Positions 54,236 to 62,822 of a stretch of 64,000 nt of DNA are shown here, piece by piece. Position numbers and translations under genes: made by a program. Each line of letters opens with the position of its first letter. The first letter of the stretch is position 1. The notes under the pieces were generated by a model. That model made no database searches and was not told where the DNA came from. It saw nothing but the letters and a program-made list of their open reading frames with translations. This DNA comes from an uncultured Erysipelotrichaceae bacterium (GTDB taxonomy: Bacteria > Bacillota_I > Bacilli_A > Erysipelotrichales > Erysipelotrichaceae). The stretch is taken from positions 1 to 64,000 of the forward strand of contig CACYXJ010000001.1 of assembly GCA_902778375.1 (NCBI GenBank), in the 5' to 3' direction.

Positions 54236-54649
54236 ATGAAAAAAGGAACATTACTGCTTTCCGCACTGATGCTGGCGGGACTTGCCTCCTGCGGTGTCAA
54301 AGCGGAATCTGCCGAAATTGATTACGGCACCACTTCCAAATTCGCGAAAGAGGATCTGGAAGAGGCATTCAAACTGGTAAAGGACACACTCTCCACATGG
54401 GATGTCAGCCAGATCAAAAACATCCGCTATGGCTCCGATGCCAACAGCAACGATGAGAACCTGGCCTGGCTCAACAGTCTGAAAGATGATGACGAAACAT
54501 ACACTGAGTGCATCATGGTGGAGACAGACTTCCACACCAAAGAGGATGCGGAAGGCGCCTGGGAAGCAGATGCTGACTACAACGATTATCAGTGGTGGCT
54601 TGCCCGTACTGAAAACGGCGAATGGCAGCTGATGACCTGGGGCTATTGA
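54236..54649 (+). CDS. Lipoprotein with C-terminal DYQWWL domain
   Basis: A 137-residue protein with a lipobox (LASC, Cys19). The last 80 residues form a small domain with RYGSDANSNDENLAWLNS, DFHTKEDA and DYNDYQWWLARTENGEWQLM, ending WGY. The same domain forms the C-terminus of the carboxypeptidase encoded at 54759. Function unknown; export to the cell surface is clear from the signal. CAAGGAG precedes the start. Confidence 0.85.
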   Translation: MKKGTLLLSALMLAGLASCGVKAESAEIDYGTTSKFAKEDLEEAFKLVKDTLSTWDVSQIKNIRYGSDANSNDENLAWLNSLKDDDETYTECIMVETDFHTKEDAEGAWEADADYNDYQWWLARTENGEWQLMTWGY

Positions 54650-54667
54650 TCTAAAAAACAATTTCTG

Positions 54668-54700
54668 ACGGGGTATGGGTGCACATGCCCCGTTTTTTTG
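54668..54700 (+). terminator. Rho-independent terminator
   Basis: ACGGGG (54668-54673) pairs with CCCCGT (54688-54693), and inner bases ATGGGTGCACAT add to the stem; then TTTTTTT. Confidence 0.85.
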
Positions 54701-54758
54701 TACAATGGAAACAGCAGTATATTTCATTTCCTGAACATAGAGAAAATGAGGTACAACT

Positions 54759-55667
54759 ATGAACTATCTGGTTCTTGTCAATAAACTCAATCCGATACCG
54801 GAAGACTGGACAAACAAAATCCAAACAGAGCACTTCACCAACTGCATCGGTGAGGATGTGGAAGTGGAGTCCAGAGCCTATCAGGCTTATCTCGGTCTGA
54901 AAGAAGAACTGAAAACACAGGATATCGAAGTCGATCTTGATTCCGCTTTAAGAAGTTTTCAGGTGCAGCAGGAGATCATGGAGACCTTCACTAAGGAATA
55001 CGGATCGGAATATGCCGCCAAGGTTGTCGCGGTACCGGGGCTTTCCGAACACCATACCGGTCTGGCACTGGATCTGTTTCTGATTGTTGACGGCCAGCCG
55101 ACCATCCTGAATGAGGAAATGGTTGACTATCCAGAGATATGGGAACAGATTCATCAGAAACTGTCGAAATATGGCTTTATACTCCGTTACCCGGAAGGCA
55201 GGGAACATATTACCGGCTATACCTATGAACCATGGCATATCCGCTATATTGACGACAAAGAAAAAGCAGCGGAAATCATGGCTGAAGGCATATCCCTGGA
55301 AGAATATCTGGGTGCGGTCAGCCGCAGTGAAGCAGTCACTGATCTTGGAACATCCGCTCTTTACAGCGGGGAAGAACGCAGGGAGATGGCTGTCCTGATC
55401 AAATGCCGTATTGCCGCAAACAGGGGATGTGTGCTGCACAGTCTGCGCTATGGCGGAGACGATACAGCAAGCAAGGAAAACCTTGCCTGGCTCAATCAAC
55501 ATGAACATGGCGGCAGTTATACAAAATCAGCAGGATTTCTGATGGACTTCCATTCACCAAAGGAGAACACCGGATCATATAATCCCGATTATGAGTACAA
55601 AGACTACCAGTGGTGGCTTGGCTACGACGAAACAGGCGGCTGGGAAATCGTGGATTTCGGATATTAA
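54759..55667 (+). CDS. VanY-type D-Ala-D-Ala carboxypeptidase with extra C-terminal domain
   Basis: A 302-residue protein. Residues about 20-195 are a zinc peptidase of the VanY/M15 family: zinc motif PGLSEHHTGLALDLF (His and Asp ligands), and EPWHIRY with the last His ligand and catalytic Glu. It would trim the terminal D-Ala from peptidoglycan stems. No signal peptide is visible, which is odd for such an enzyme. Residues about 225-302 are a domain homologous to the neighbouring lipoprotein (SLRYGGDDTASKENLAWLNQ, YKDYQWWLGYDETGGW). ATGAGGTACAACT precedes the start. Confidence 0.88.
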   Translation: MNYLVLVNKLNPIPEDWTNKIQTEHFTNCIGEDVEVESRAYQAYLGLKEELKTQDIEVDLDSALRSFQVQQEIMETFTKEYGSEYAAKVVAVPGLSEHHTGLALDLFLIVDGQPTILNEEMVDYPEIWEQIHQKLSKYGFILRYPEGREHITGYTYEPWHIRYIDDKEKAAEIMAEGISLEEYLGAVSRSEAVTDLGTSALYSGEERREMAVLIKCRIAANRGCVLHSLRYGGDDTASKENLAWLNQHEHGGSYTKSAGFLMDFHSPKENTGSYNPDYEYKDYQWWLGYDETGGWEIVDFGY

Positions 55668-55726
55668 GCGGCAATATAATAAAAATAACAACAATCATCA
55701 TTGTGTATTACTGAAGGAGATGCGGT

Positions 55727-57298
55727 ATGAGTCGTACAGCTTTGTTTATCAGTATCATTGCATTGGTTCTGGCAGTTCTTGGATACTTTCTGCTGCGCAA
55801 AAGGAGTGCAGAATCGCCTGACAGAGTAGGTAAGTATTCCGCCGGCCAGTACATGGGAATCATCATGATGGGTCTGATCCTGTGCATGGCGGCGCTATGT
55901 ATCTGTGTGCTTCTGGCCAGACAGGTCAGCAATGCCGATGTGGTGACGGATCTTCTTTCCATGCAGGGAATCACTCTGACGATCACCGGCACGGCAATTG
56001 CCATGGTGACGATCGTCACTGCCGTGCAGAATTACGACCGTGAGAAGAAGGATAAGGAACTGGAGGAAAGGATTCTCGGTAACATCGAAAAGAAAATGCA
56101 GGAACTGGATGCGTTCCAGAGCGAACTGCGGGAACTGTTCGACAGCAGCCGGAATGAGAACAGACAGTTCCTGGATCAGGCGGAAGAGGAAATGCAGAAA
56201 CAGACACTGGCATATGAGAATCTCAGAAAAGATCTGAGCGACAATGTCAGGGTTCTCTTCGACTGCAATTCCGAAGATGACGTGCATTTAAGAATACGCA
56301 TCGAGAACTACCGTAAGCTGCTGAAGGAAAACCCGTCCAACCTGAATGTCGGACTGGCTCTGATCGATGCCCTGGCAAGAAGGGCGAATATCGACGCCGA
56401 TGAAGACCAGATGCGGGAGAATGACGAGATCATCTTCATTGCCGATTCATTTATGACCGACAAGGAGAACATGGAACCGCTGGAGTGGATCAACCTCGAT
56501 ATCAAGAAAGCCAATGCCTGCTATTCCAACGGCAGACTGTGTGTCGACTCTGTCGATCCAAAGGAGCGTGAGAAAGCAGCGGAATACTTCCAGGAAGCAC
56601 TCAATATTTTCAATGAACTGCTGGTTTCCAATGATGTGCCCAAGGAACTGACAGGATATCTGCACGGATACCTCGGACTCTGTTTCTTCTGGAAATACAA
56701 ATCGTCCGACAACAAGGATCTTTCCGCTCTGGATGAATCGATCCGCCATTACGAACAGTGCGTTCTCTGCCACCCCAATGATGCCAAGATGCTGAACAGT
56801 CTGGCTGTCTCCAAGCAGAACCGGGCAAGACAGATTCCGGACAAACAGCAGAAGATCAAACAGCTGCTGTCTGTCCGAGGTGACTATACCCGTGCGATCG
56901 CCGCCGATCCGAGGCGACAGAAAAGCTGGCTCAATATCGCTTCGATCAATGCCGATGTCGTGCATATGCTGCTGAATATCGATATCCGCAAACCGGATAT
57001 CAAGATCGTGCAGCCGGATGAAGACACAGCTGAACAGATCCGGGATCTGTGCGATGAGGGAATTGAACATATCGAAAAGGCGATGATGATCAATCCCGGA
57101 CTGATCGACCTGTATCATAAGTATGCCGATCTTGCCTTATGCAAGGCTATTGTTTCCCCGGACAATGACAGACCGGCACTGCTGGCGGAAGCGAAAAAGA
57201 GGATCGAATACGGCGAACTGCTGGACCGGGACAACAAGCAGCTGCAATATGCACGCAATTTGTTTAAAGCAGTCAGCAATAGGGAAAGCGTTGTATAA
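55727..57298 (+). CDS. Membrane-anchored coiled-coil and TPR protein
   Basis: A 523-residue protein with two N-terminal membrane helices (residues about 4-22 and 43-65) and perhaps a third near 85-105. A coiled coil follows (KDKELEERILGNIEKKMQEL), then TPR-like helices from about residue 195 (EREKAAEYFQEALNIFNELL, DESIRHYEQCVLCHPNDAKM). No enzyme motif. It may be a scaffold or sensor. AAGGAGATGCGGT precedes the start. The lanthipeptide precursor gene follows 31 bases later and could share the transcript. Confidence 0.82.
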   Translation: MSRTALFISIIALVLAVLGYFLLRKRSAESPDRVGKYSAGQYMGIIMMGLILCMAALCICVLLARQVSNADVVTDLLSMQGITLTITGTAIAMVTIVTAVQNYDREKKDKELEERILGNIEKKMQELDAFQSELRELFDSSRNENRQFLDQAEEEMQKQTLAYENLRKDLSDNVRVLFDCNSEDDVHLRIRIENYRKLLKENPSNLNVGLALIDALARRANIDADEDQMRENDEIIFIADSFMTDKENMEPLEWINLDIKKANACYSNGRLCVDSVDPKEREKAAEYFQEALNIFNELLVSNDVPKELTGYLHGYLGLCFFWKYKSSDNKDLSALDESIRHYEQCVLCHPNDAKMLNSLAVSKQNRARQIPDKQQKIKQLLSVRGDYTRAIAADPRRQKSWLNIASINADVVHMLLNIDIRKPDIKIVQPDEDTAEQIRDLCDEGIEHIEKAMMINPGLIDLYHKYADLALCKAIVSPDNDRPALLAEAKKRIEYGELLDRDNKQLQYARNLFKAVSNRESVV

Positions 57299-57329
57299 TA
57301 AAAACAGGAGAATACAAAGGAGAAAAACA

Positions 57330-57557
57330 ATGGATAAAGAATTACTGGAATCCCTGAAGGGAAAGAGCAGGGAAGAACGTCTGGCTTATTTCAACGAACA
57401 CAAATCCGAATTTCTCGACAGCACGCTCGAATCTGTCAGCGGCGGCTATGATCTCAAAGACAGAAATCCCAACACGGAATCCCGCGGCGACAACGACGGA
57501 AACGGCAACTACTATACATCCTGGGGCTGGACCTGCCAGGGTGTAGTCCGCTGCTGA
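57330..57557 (+). CDS. Lanthipeptide precursor 6 (LanA-like), remote copy
   Basis: 75 residues, with start at 57330 after AAAGGAG (a longer open frame upstream is not supported). Leader ends LESVSGG. The core differs from that of precursor 5 (26661) at one position only: CQGVVRC instead of CQGEVRC. The leader differs at several positions, and downstream DNA is unrelated, so this is a dispersed gene copy 30 kb from lanM. It would be modified in trans by that LanM. A terminator follows. Confidence 0.93.
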   Translation: MDKELLESLKGKSREERLAYFNEHKSEFLDSTLESVSGGYDLKDRNPNTESRGDNDGNGNYYTSWGWTCQGVVRC

Positions 57558-57578
57558 GAACAGAACAAAAACACTGAA

Positions 57579-57608
57579 AGGGAAGACATCTGTGCTTCCT
57601 TTTTTTCA
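57579..57608 (+). terminator. Rho-independent terminator
   Basis: GGAAG pairs with CTTCC across ACATCTGTG, followed by TTTTTTT. Confidence 0.7.
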
Positions 57609-57752
57609 TGACTGTGAACAGGAGCGCTTCAATCTCCGGCTGAGCATGCCATGCCCAATAGAAAAACATCTGGCAAAAACATGGCAAACAAGTACAATAA
57701 TAATTGAAAGTTAGAATAAACTAACAATTGTGAGCCTGAAAATGAGGAACGT

Positions 57753-58385
57753 ATGAAAACCTATATACCGGAGCGTATGACGGCAGACAGCCGCTATCAG
57801 AATTACTTTCCGACCCTGCCGCCGAAGATCCGGGGAGAAGTCCATTCCCGGATGAATGAACTGCTGGAAGAAGAAAAGGCATACTGCGACAAGGGAAATT
57901 ATGCCCATATGTGTCAGATCATCACGTCCATTGCCTTATATGAAGTTCTGCAGAAGAACGGCTGCAGTGAAGAGGAAGCGTACCGTATTGTCAGTGAAGA
58001 GATGTGGAAGTTTCTGAATCCTGCCGGGATGCAGAAACTGGCAAAAGTGCCGTTCTTTCTGGCATTGATGAAACGGATCGTACCGGCCGGCTTCCGGAAA
58101 GGATCCGGATACGGCTGGCGGTATACATGGCACCGGGATGATCCGAAGAACATGTTCCGCTTTGAATGCAATGCCTGTATCTATCATCAGATCCTCGGTC
58201 GCAGGAATCTTTTGAAACTGGGAGCCATGTGCTGTCATGCGGACATCATCAACTACGGGAACCTTCCGTATACGGACTTCATCCGTACCCGCACACTCTG
58301 TCAGGGTGGCGATGTATGTGACTTCTGTTTTGTCCGTCATGAAACTGATGCCGGCAATGGCTGGCAGCGTACGAAAAGCATTTGA
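57753..58385 (+). CDS. L-2-amino-thiazoline-4-carboxylate hydrolase-like protein, copy 1
   Basis: A 210-residue protein resembling the ATC hydrolase family (PF14196-type): N-terminal helices, then YTWHRDDPKNMFRFECNACI, LGAMCCHADIINYG, and the C-terminal RTRTLCQGGDVCDFCFVR with conserved Cys. In Pseudomonas the namesake opens the thiazoline ring on the way to cysteine; most bacterial relatives have unknown substrates. A second, more divergent relative follows 13 bases after the stop. ATGAGGAACGT precedes the start. Confidence 0.8.
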   Translation: MKTYIPERMTADSRYQNYFPTLPPKIRGEVHSRMNELLEEEKAYCDKGNYAHMCQIITSIALYEVLQKNGCSEEEAYRIVSEEMWKFLNPAGMQKLAKVPFFLALMKRIVPAGFRKGSGYGWRYTWHRDDPKNMFRFECNACIYHQILGRRNLLKLGAMCCHADIINYGNLPYTDFIRTRTLCQGGDVCDFCFVRHETDAGNGWQRTKSI

Positions 58386-58398
58386 AGGAGAATGAAAC

Positions 58399-59169
58399 AT
58401 GACAGGGAATCATATTCCATTGGAGGAACTATCCTATTGCAGGAAGGTCAGAAAATGGCTGGATGACCGCTATGGCAGTCAGGCGGAAGAAGTATGGCGG
58501 ACAGTCAGGGAAAACTATAACAGCTTTCTGGCTGAGATGGAGGACGTGGGCGGACGGAAGAACGGACATGCGCAGGCAATCTACGGCGGTCTGCTGATAT
58601 TCGCCCTCTATACCGCGCTTCCCGATCAGCCACCCATCACGGAACTGCAGGATTTCGTGCAGAATCTGTTTATGGCGCCTTTTACCAGACTCGGAAGAAT
58701 CTTTGATCTGAACCGGGAGTTTGACATGCGGCTGATCGACACTGTTTTTCAGATGACCGGCAAAAGAGACCGGAAAGATGCGCGTAAGTATCCGGCCGGC
58801 TTCATCAATGTCAGCGAGCCGTATAATGAAGAACATCATGCGTCCCGCTATCACTTTACCCAATGCCCGAATGCGGAGTTTGCCAGGAAACATGATCTTC
58901 TTCATGTGCTGCCATTGCTTTGCAACTGCGATTTCTTCGGCATTCAGGAGATTCATGGCCAGCTGATCCGCCGCGGTACCTGCGAAAACAGTACTGTCTG
59001 TGATTATCTGGTAGTCGGAAACCGGAATCCGCTCGTTGATGAATACGAAACGGTCACGGATGAAGGAGGCTTTCTCGTCAGCCGCATCCGGAAGAAAAAA
59101 GGGGAGAGGAACTGTGATGAACATGACAGGAACGAAGAAATCACAGATTCCGGAGGGAAGGAATGCTGA
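58399..59169 (+). CDS. ATC-hydrolase-like protein, copy 2
   Basis: A 256-residue protein with the same plan as its upstream neighbour: helical first half, then the segments YHFTQCPNAEFARKHDLLHV, LCNCDFFGIQEIHGQLIRRG and the closing TCENSTVCDYLVVGN. Longer than copy 1 and with a charged tail. Active site residues of the family are not established in enough detail to judge function. AAGGAG lies upstream. It overlaps the next gene by 7 bases, so 57753-59672 is one operon. Confidence 0.72.
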   Translation: MTGNHIPLEELSYCRKVRKWLDDRYGSQAEEVWRTVRENYNSFLAEMEDVGGRKNGHAQAIYGGLLIFALYTALPDQPPITELQDFVQNLFMAPFTRLGRIFDLNREFDMRLIDTVFQMTGKRDRKDARKYPAGFINVSEPYNEEHHASRYHFTQCPNAEFARKHDLLHVLPLLCNCDFFGIQEIHGQLIRRGTCENSTVCDYLVVGNRNPLVDEYETVTDEGGFLVSRIRKKKGERNCDEHDRNEEITDSGGKEC

Positions 59170-59672
59170 CGGAAATTCTTACTGCTGCAATCATTTGCAT
59201 AACGGAATTCACCGTCATCGTGATCGCTTCACCTATGGCAAAACCATCCCTTGTCCTGCGTTTTCTGCCTGAAGACGTGCGGGAAGCCGCGAAACACCAT
59301 CCTGAACCGCCGCTGTACAAACAGATGATCGCTCACTGCCTGCTGGCAGTTTTCCTGCTTGTTTTTCTGGGAGCCATTGTTTTTCTGGGCATTGATGGCA
59401 TCCGGAAAGGCTATGGTTTCTGGCGGCTGACCGGCCGGTTTCTGTTCGTTCTTTATTTATGCAAACTCTTTGACATTCTTGTGCAGGATCAATGGCTGGT
59501 GTTGACATATGGATATTATAAAAAGCTTTATCCGGAGACAGAAAACTGTGCCGGCTGGCAGGACCGTTCCTTCAATAAAGCGGAACAGACCAGACGGATC
59601 GTGATTTATCCGTTTCTGTGTCTGCTTCTGGCTGCTGTTTTTATTTTCCTGCAGCACGCCGGACTGATCTGA
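59163..59672 (+). CDS. Hypothetical membrane protein, 169 residues
   Basis: Four hydrophobic helices (residues about 4-26, 55-80, 90-115 and 148-168). Family unrecognised. GGAGGGAAGGA lies directly before the start at 59163, within the end of the previous gene, with which it overlaps. It may anchor or transport something for the two ATC-hydrolase-like proteins; that is inference from operon structure. Confidence 0.75.
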   Translation: MLTEILTAAIICITEFTVIVIASPMAKPSLVLRFLPEDVREAAKHHPEPPLYKQMIAHCLLAVFLLVFLGAIVFLGIDGIRKGYGFWRLTGRFLFVLYLCKLFDILVQDQWLVLTYGYYKKLYPETENCAGWQDRSFNKAEQTRRIVIYPFLCLLLAAVFIFLQHAGLI

Positions 59673-59844
59673 GAAAACTGCATGCTTCACCATTACTGTG
59701 CAAATCCTGCTCCATGGATTCATTAGAATACAGGCCTTCTGGTTAAACGGAAGGTTTTATACTTCAGCCGGGATAATGAATCTTTATTGAAACAATGTCA
59801 TAATAGAAACAGAGATCATTTCATATATAAGGAGAATAATTATT

Positions 59845-61341
59845 ATGGGATTTTCAAAAGATTTTCTTTGGGGCGGTGCGACCGCTGCCAATCAGTATGA
59901 AGGCGGTGTCCATGAAGGCGGTGCCGGCCTCAGTACAGCTGATGTCATGACCAATGGCTCGCATACCGTAAGACGCCAGGTTACCTGGGTAAAACCGGAT
60001 GGCGAAACAGGTTCCACACCATTATGTTTCGGTTCACCGGAAAGACACCTTCCCGAAGGGGCGATACCGGCGGAACTCGACGATCCGAAATACTACTATC
60101 CTTCCCATATCGCTTCCGATTTCTATCATCATTACAAGGAAGATATCAGACTCTGTGCCGAAGAGGGATTCAACTGCCTTCGTTTCTCCATGAAGTGGAG
60201 CAGACTGTTCCCGAACGGTGACGATGAAGTACCGAATGAAGAAGGAATCAAATTCTATAACGATGTGTTCGATGAATGTAAGAAATACGGCATCGAACCG
60301 CTTGTCACGCTTTCCCATTACGAAACACCGCTGGCTCTGGCAGCCAAGTACAACGGCTGGGACAACAGATATCTGGTGGACAAATTCGTCAGGTATGCGG
60401 AAACATGCTTCGAAAGATTTGCCGGCAAGGTCAAGTACTATCTGACATTTAACGAGATCAACTGCATTGAATACGCTCCATATGTCACTGCCGGACTGAT
60501 CCATGCCGATCCGCAGAACATCGTCAATGCCACATTCCATCAGTTCCTGGCTTCTTCACTCACTGTCAAAGCTGCTCATGAGAAGTATCCGGATATCAGG
60601 ATCGGCATGATGCTGGCATATGGACCGACCTACGCATACACGACCGATCCGGAAGATCAGCTGCTTGCTCTGCAGAGATCCAATTCCGTTCTGTTCTATG
60701 CCGACGTACAGATGCTTGGCAGATATCCGAACTACAAACTGGCGGAATATGAAAGAGAAGGACTCGTCATTCCGGCACAGGAAGGCGATCTGGACATCAT
60801 TGCCAAATATCCGTGCGACTTCCTTTCCTTCAGCTGCTATGGTTCCCATGTCGTGACCTACCATGACGAGAACGAAGAAGCAGGCGAAGGCAACGGCGGC
60901 ACCCAGATGCACATGGTCAAGAACCCGTATCTGAAGACCAATGCCTGGGGCTGGGCAACCGACCCGCAGTGCCTGCGCATTACCCTGAACACATTCTATG
61001 ACAGATACCATTGCGACCTGTTCTGTGTCGAAAACGGTATCGGCTGGAATGACAAGTTCGAAGACGGAACTGTCCATGATGACTACCGTATCGATTACAT
61101 GCGCGCCAACATCAAGTCAATGCGTGACGCGGTCGTATTCGACGGCATCCCGCTGATGGGATATCTGTACTGGGGCTGTGTGGACATGGTTTCCAACGGC
61201 GAAGGCGAAATGGCCAAGAGATACGGCCAGATCTATGTCGATGCCGACAACTATGGCCAGGGAACCTTCAAGCGTACAACGAAGGACTCCTATTACTGGT
61301 ATCAGAAGTGCATCAAGTCCAACGGCGAAGACCTCGACTGA
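59845..61341 (+). CDS. 6-phospho-beta-glucosidase-type glycoside hydrolase family 1
   Basis: A complete 498-residue GH1 enzyme. It begins MGFSKDFLWGGATAANQYEGG, the family's N-terminal signature. The acid/base Glu is in TFNEIN (about residue 205) and the nucleophile in CVENGIG (about 396). The final DMVSNGEGEMAKRYGQIYVD region carries the Lys-Tyr pair expected in 6-phospho-glycosidases. It would hydrolyse phosphorylated aryl- or oligo-beta-glucosides imported by a PTS. AAGGAG precedes the start; a UUCG-loop terminator follows. It is a paralogue of the partial gene at the window start. Confidence 0.94.
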   Translation: MGFSKDFLWGGATAANQYEGGVHEGGAGLSTADVMTNGSHTVRRQVTWVKPDGETGSTPLCFGSPERHLPEGAIPAELDDPKYYYPSHIASDFYHHYKEDIRLCAEEGFNCLRFSMKWSRLFPNGDDEVPNEEGIKFYNDVFDECKKYGIEPLVTLSHYETPLALAAKYNGWDNRYLVDKFVRYAETCFERFAGKVKYYLTFNEINCIEYAPYVTAGLIHADPQNIVNATFHQFLASSLTVKAAHEKYPDIRIGMMLAYGPTYAYTTDPEDQLLALQRSNSVLFYADVQMLGRYPNYKLAEYEREGLVIPAQEGDLDIIAKYPCDFLSFSCYGSHVVTYHDENEEAGEGNGGTQMHMVKNPYLKTNAWGWATDPQCLRITLNTFYDRYHCDLFCVENGIGWNDKFEDGTVHDDYRIDYMRANIKSMRDAVVFDGIPLMGYLYWGCVDMVSNGEGEMAKRYGQIYVDADNYGQGTFKRTTKDSYYWYQKCIKSNGEDLD

Positions 61342-61358
61342 AACAATCACTGACACAA

Positions 61359-61386
61359 GGCATATCCTTCGGGATATGTCTTTTTC
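61359..61386 (+). terminator. Rho-independent terminator with UUCG loop
   Basis: CATATCC-TTCG-GGATATG (61361-61378) followed by TCTTTTTC. Confidence 0.9.
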
Positions 61387-61747
61387 TTATTGTCCCGTCC
61401 AGAAGGCGCAGCTGGAACCTACATTCCGTGCCAGTCAGTTCTGACGGCAGGGACAGTTTTCCTTATCTGCTGCCGAAAAATTAGTGGAAGCCGCGCAACT
61501 GTGAGTTGCGCGGAGGTTAGGTAGTAAAGGCGGCATCCTTCTGTCATCCTTCCGGTTTCCTTGTTGGTGCCATGACCGAAGAAGATGTAATTGCTGAGAC
61601 TCAGAAACTGAAAGAAGACTGCGAAGTATTCTTTTTTGTACAGCCGCGTTACTGCGCATGGCGTGTTTTTTGCTGTCTGCATGAATAAACTTAGTTTTAA
61701 AGGTATATGTAACTAATAAAAAAGGAGCAAACAGCAATGACTTGAAG
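61387..61747. other. Intergenic region with a strong hairpin and a small open frame
   Basis: A perfect 10-bp hairpin lies at 61491-61513. A 38-codon frame at 61572-61688 (MTEEDVIAETQKLKEDCEVF...) has no clear ribosome site and may be a gene remnant. Otherwise nothing recognisable. Confidence 0.5.
61491..61513. repeat. Perfect hairpin CCGCGCAACT-GTG-AGTTGCGCGG
   Basis: A GC-rich 10-bp perfect stem with a 3-base loop and no T run on either side, so not a normal terminator. Confidence 0.75.
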
Positions 61748-61779
61748 TTGACTGTTCCCTTAGGGAACACCAGTACAAT
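61748..61779 (+). promoter_or_regulatory. MerR-type promoter, 20-bp spacer with perfect dyad
   Basis: TTGACT (61748-61753) and TACAAT (61774-61779) are 20 bases apart and enclose the perfect dyad TGTTCCC-TTA-GGGAACA (61753-61769). The arrangement copies that at 32938-32969. It lies 35 bases before the lipoprotein start. Confidence 0.65.
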
Positions 61780-61813
61780 CAAAATAAATCAATTTTGGAG
61801 GAAAACTATCATT

Positions 61814-62674
61814 ATGAAAAAGGGATGTGTGTTTATTTTACTAATCAGTATTCTTGGACTTGCGGGTTGTCATCAGCACGAATGGATTGAAGCAACTTGC
61901 ACAGAACCGAAAACATGTGCTACATGCAATGAAACAGAGGGTGAGCCTCTTGGCCATGAGTGGATCGAGGCAACATGTGACAAACCAAAAATATGCAAGA
62001 GATGCGGCGAAGAGTCCGGCAAAAGCCTTGGGCATTCTGTAAAAGAGTACGCCGTCACAAAAGAAGCCACTTGTGGTGAAGATGGTTCTAAAGAAGGTGT
62101 ATGCACCAGATGCGGAAAAACGGTTAAAGAGACAATTAAAGCAACAGGGGAACATTCTTATAATGATTGGGAAGTAACAAAAGAAGCGACCTGTACTGAA
62201 GAAGGATCTCAGAAAAGAACCTGTTCTGTATGCGGAAAGACAGAAGAACAAAAAATAAACAAACTGGATCATGTCGATGATAATGAATGGGTAGTAACAA
62301 AACCAGCTACTGAAACTTCATCTGGTGTTCGGGAAACACATTGTGAAATGTGCGGAAAAACCATGCAAAGAGAAACATTTGAATTGACGACGGAAGAAAA
62401 AAACGCATTGAAATCCGCAAAGAATTATTTGAAATTTATGGCTTTTTCCAGGTCTGGTCTGATTGAGCAGTTGGAATTTGAAGGATACAGTACAGAAGCT
62501 GCGGAAAAAGCTGTTGATTCTCTTAATGTTGACTGGAATGAACAGGCTGCAAAATCAGCAAAAAATTATCTTGATTTTATGTCGTTCTCAAGATCCGGTC
62601 TGATTGATCAGCTGATGTTTGAAGGTTACACATATGAACAGGCTGAATATGGTGTAACAGCCAACGGATATTAA
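61814..62674 (+). CDS. Ltp-family (superinfection-exclusion-type) lipoprotein with CxxC repeats
   Basis: A 286-residue lipoprotein; the lipobox is LAGC with Cys19, and ATG 61814 gives a proper signal peptide. Residues about 20-200 hold five or six short repeats of the type CxxCGKT with spaced Cys and His (EATCTEEGSQKRTCSVCGKT), likely zinc-binding. Residues about 215-285 hold two Ltp repeats (AKNYLKFMAFSRSGLIEQLE and AKNYLDFMSFSRSGLIDQLM). Ltp repeats were described in the lipoprotein of Streptococcus thermophilus phage TP-J34, which blocks phage DNA injection. AGGAGG-like TTGGAGGA lies upstream. Confidence 0.85.
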   Translation: MKKGCVFILLISILGLAGCHQHEWIEATCTEPKTCATCNETEGEPLGHEWIEATCDKPKICKRCGEESGKSLGHSVKEYAVTKEATCGEDGSKEGVCTRCGKTVKETIKATGEHSYNDWEVTKEATCTEEGSQKRTCSVCGKTEEQKINKLDHVDDNEWVVTKPATETSSGVRETHCEMCGKTMQRETFELTTEEKNALKSAKNYLKFMAFSRSGLIEQLEFEGYSTEAAEKAVDSLNVDWNEQAAKSAKNYLDFMSFSRSGLIDQLMFEGYTYEQAEYGVTANGY

Positions 62675-62822
62675 GGCATCATTTGTAGATGCAGAATTAT
62701 CAACAGTTGAATCAACTCAATGATTTGAGAATGTGTTGATAAACGTTATAGCCTCATAGAATAAATGAAGTATAATCATCTGTAGTAACATTATTGGTTC
62801 AAGGATTAAATGGAGTGCCATC

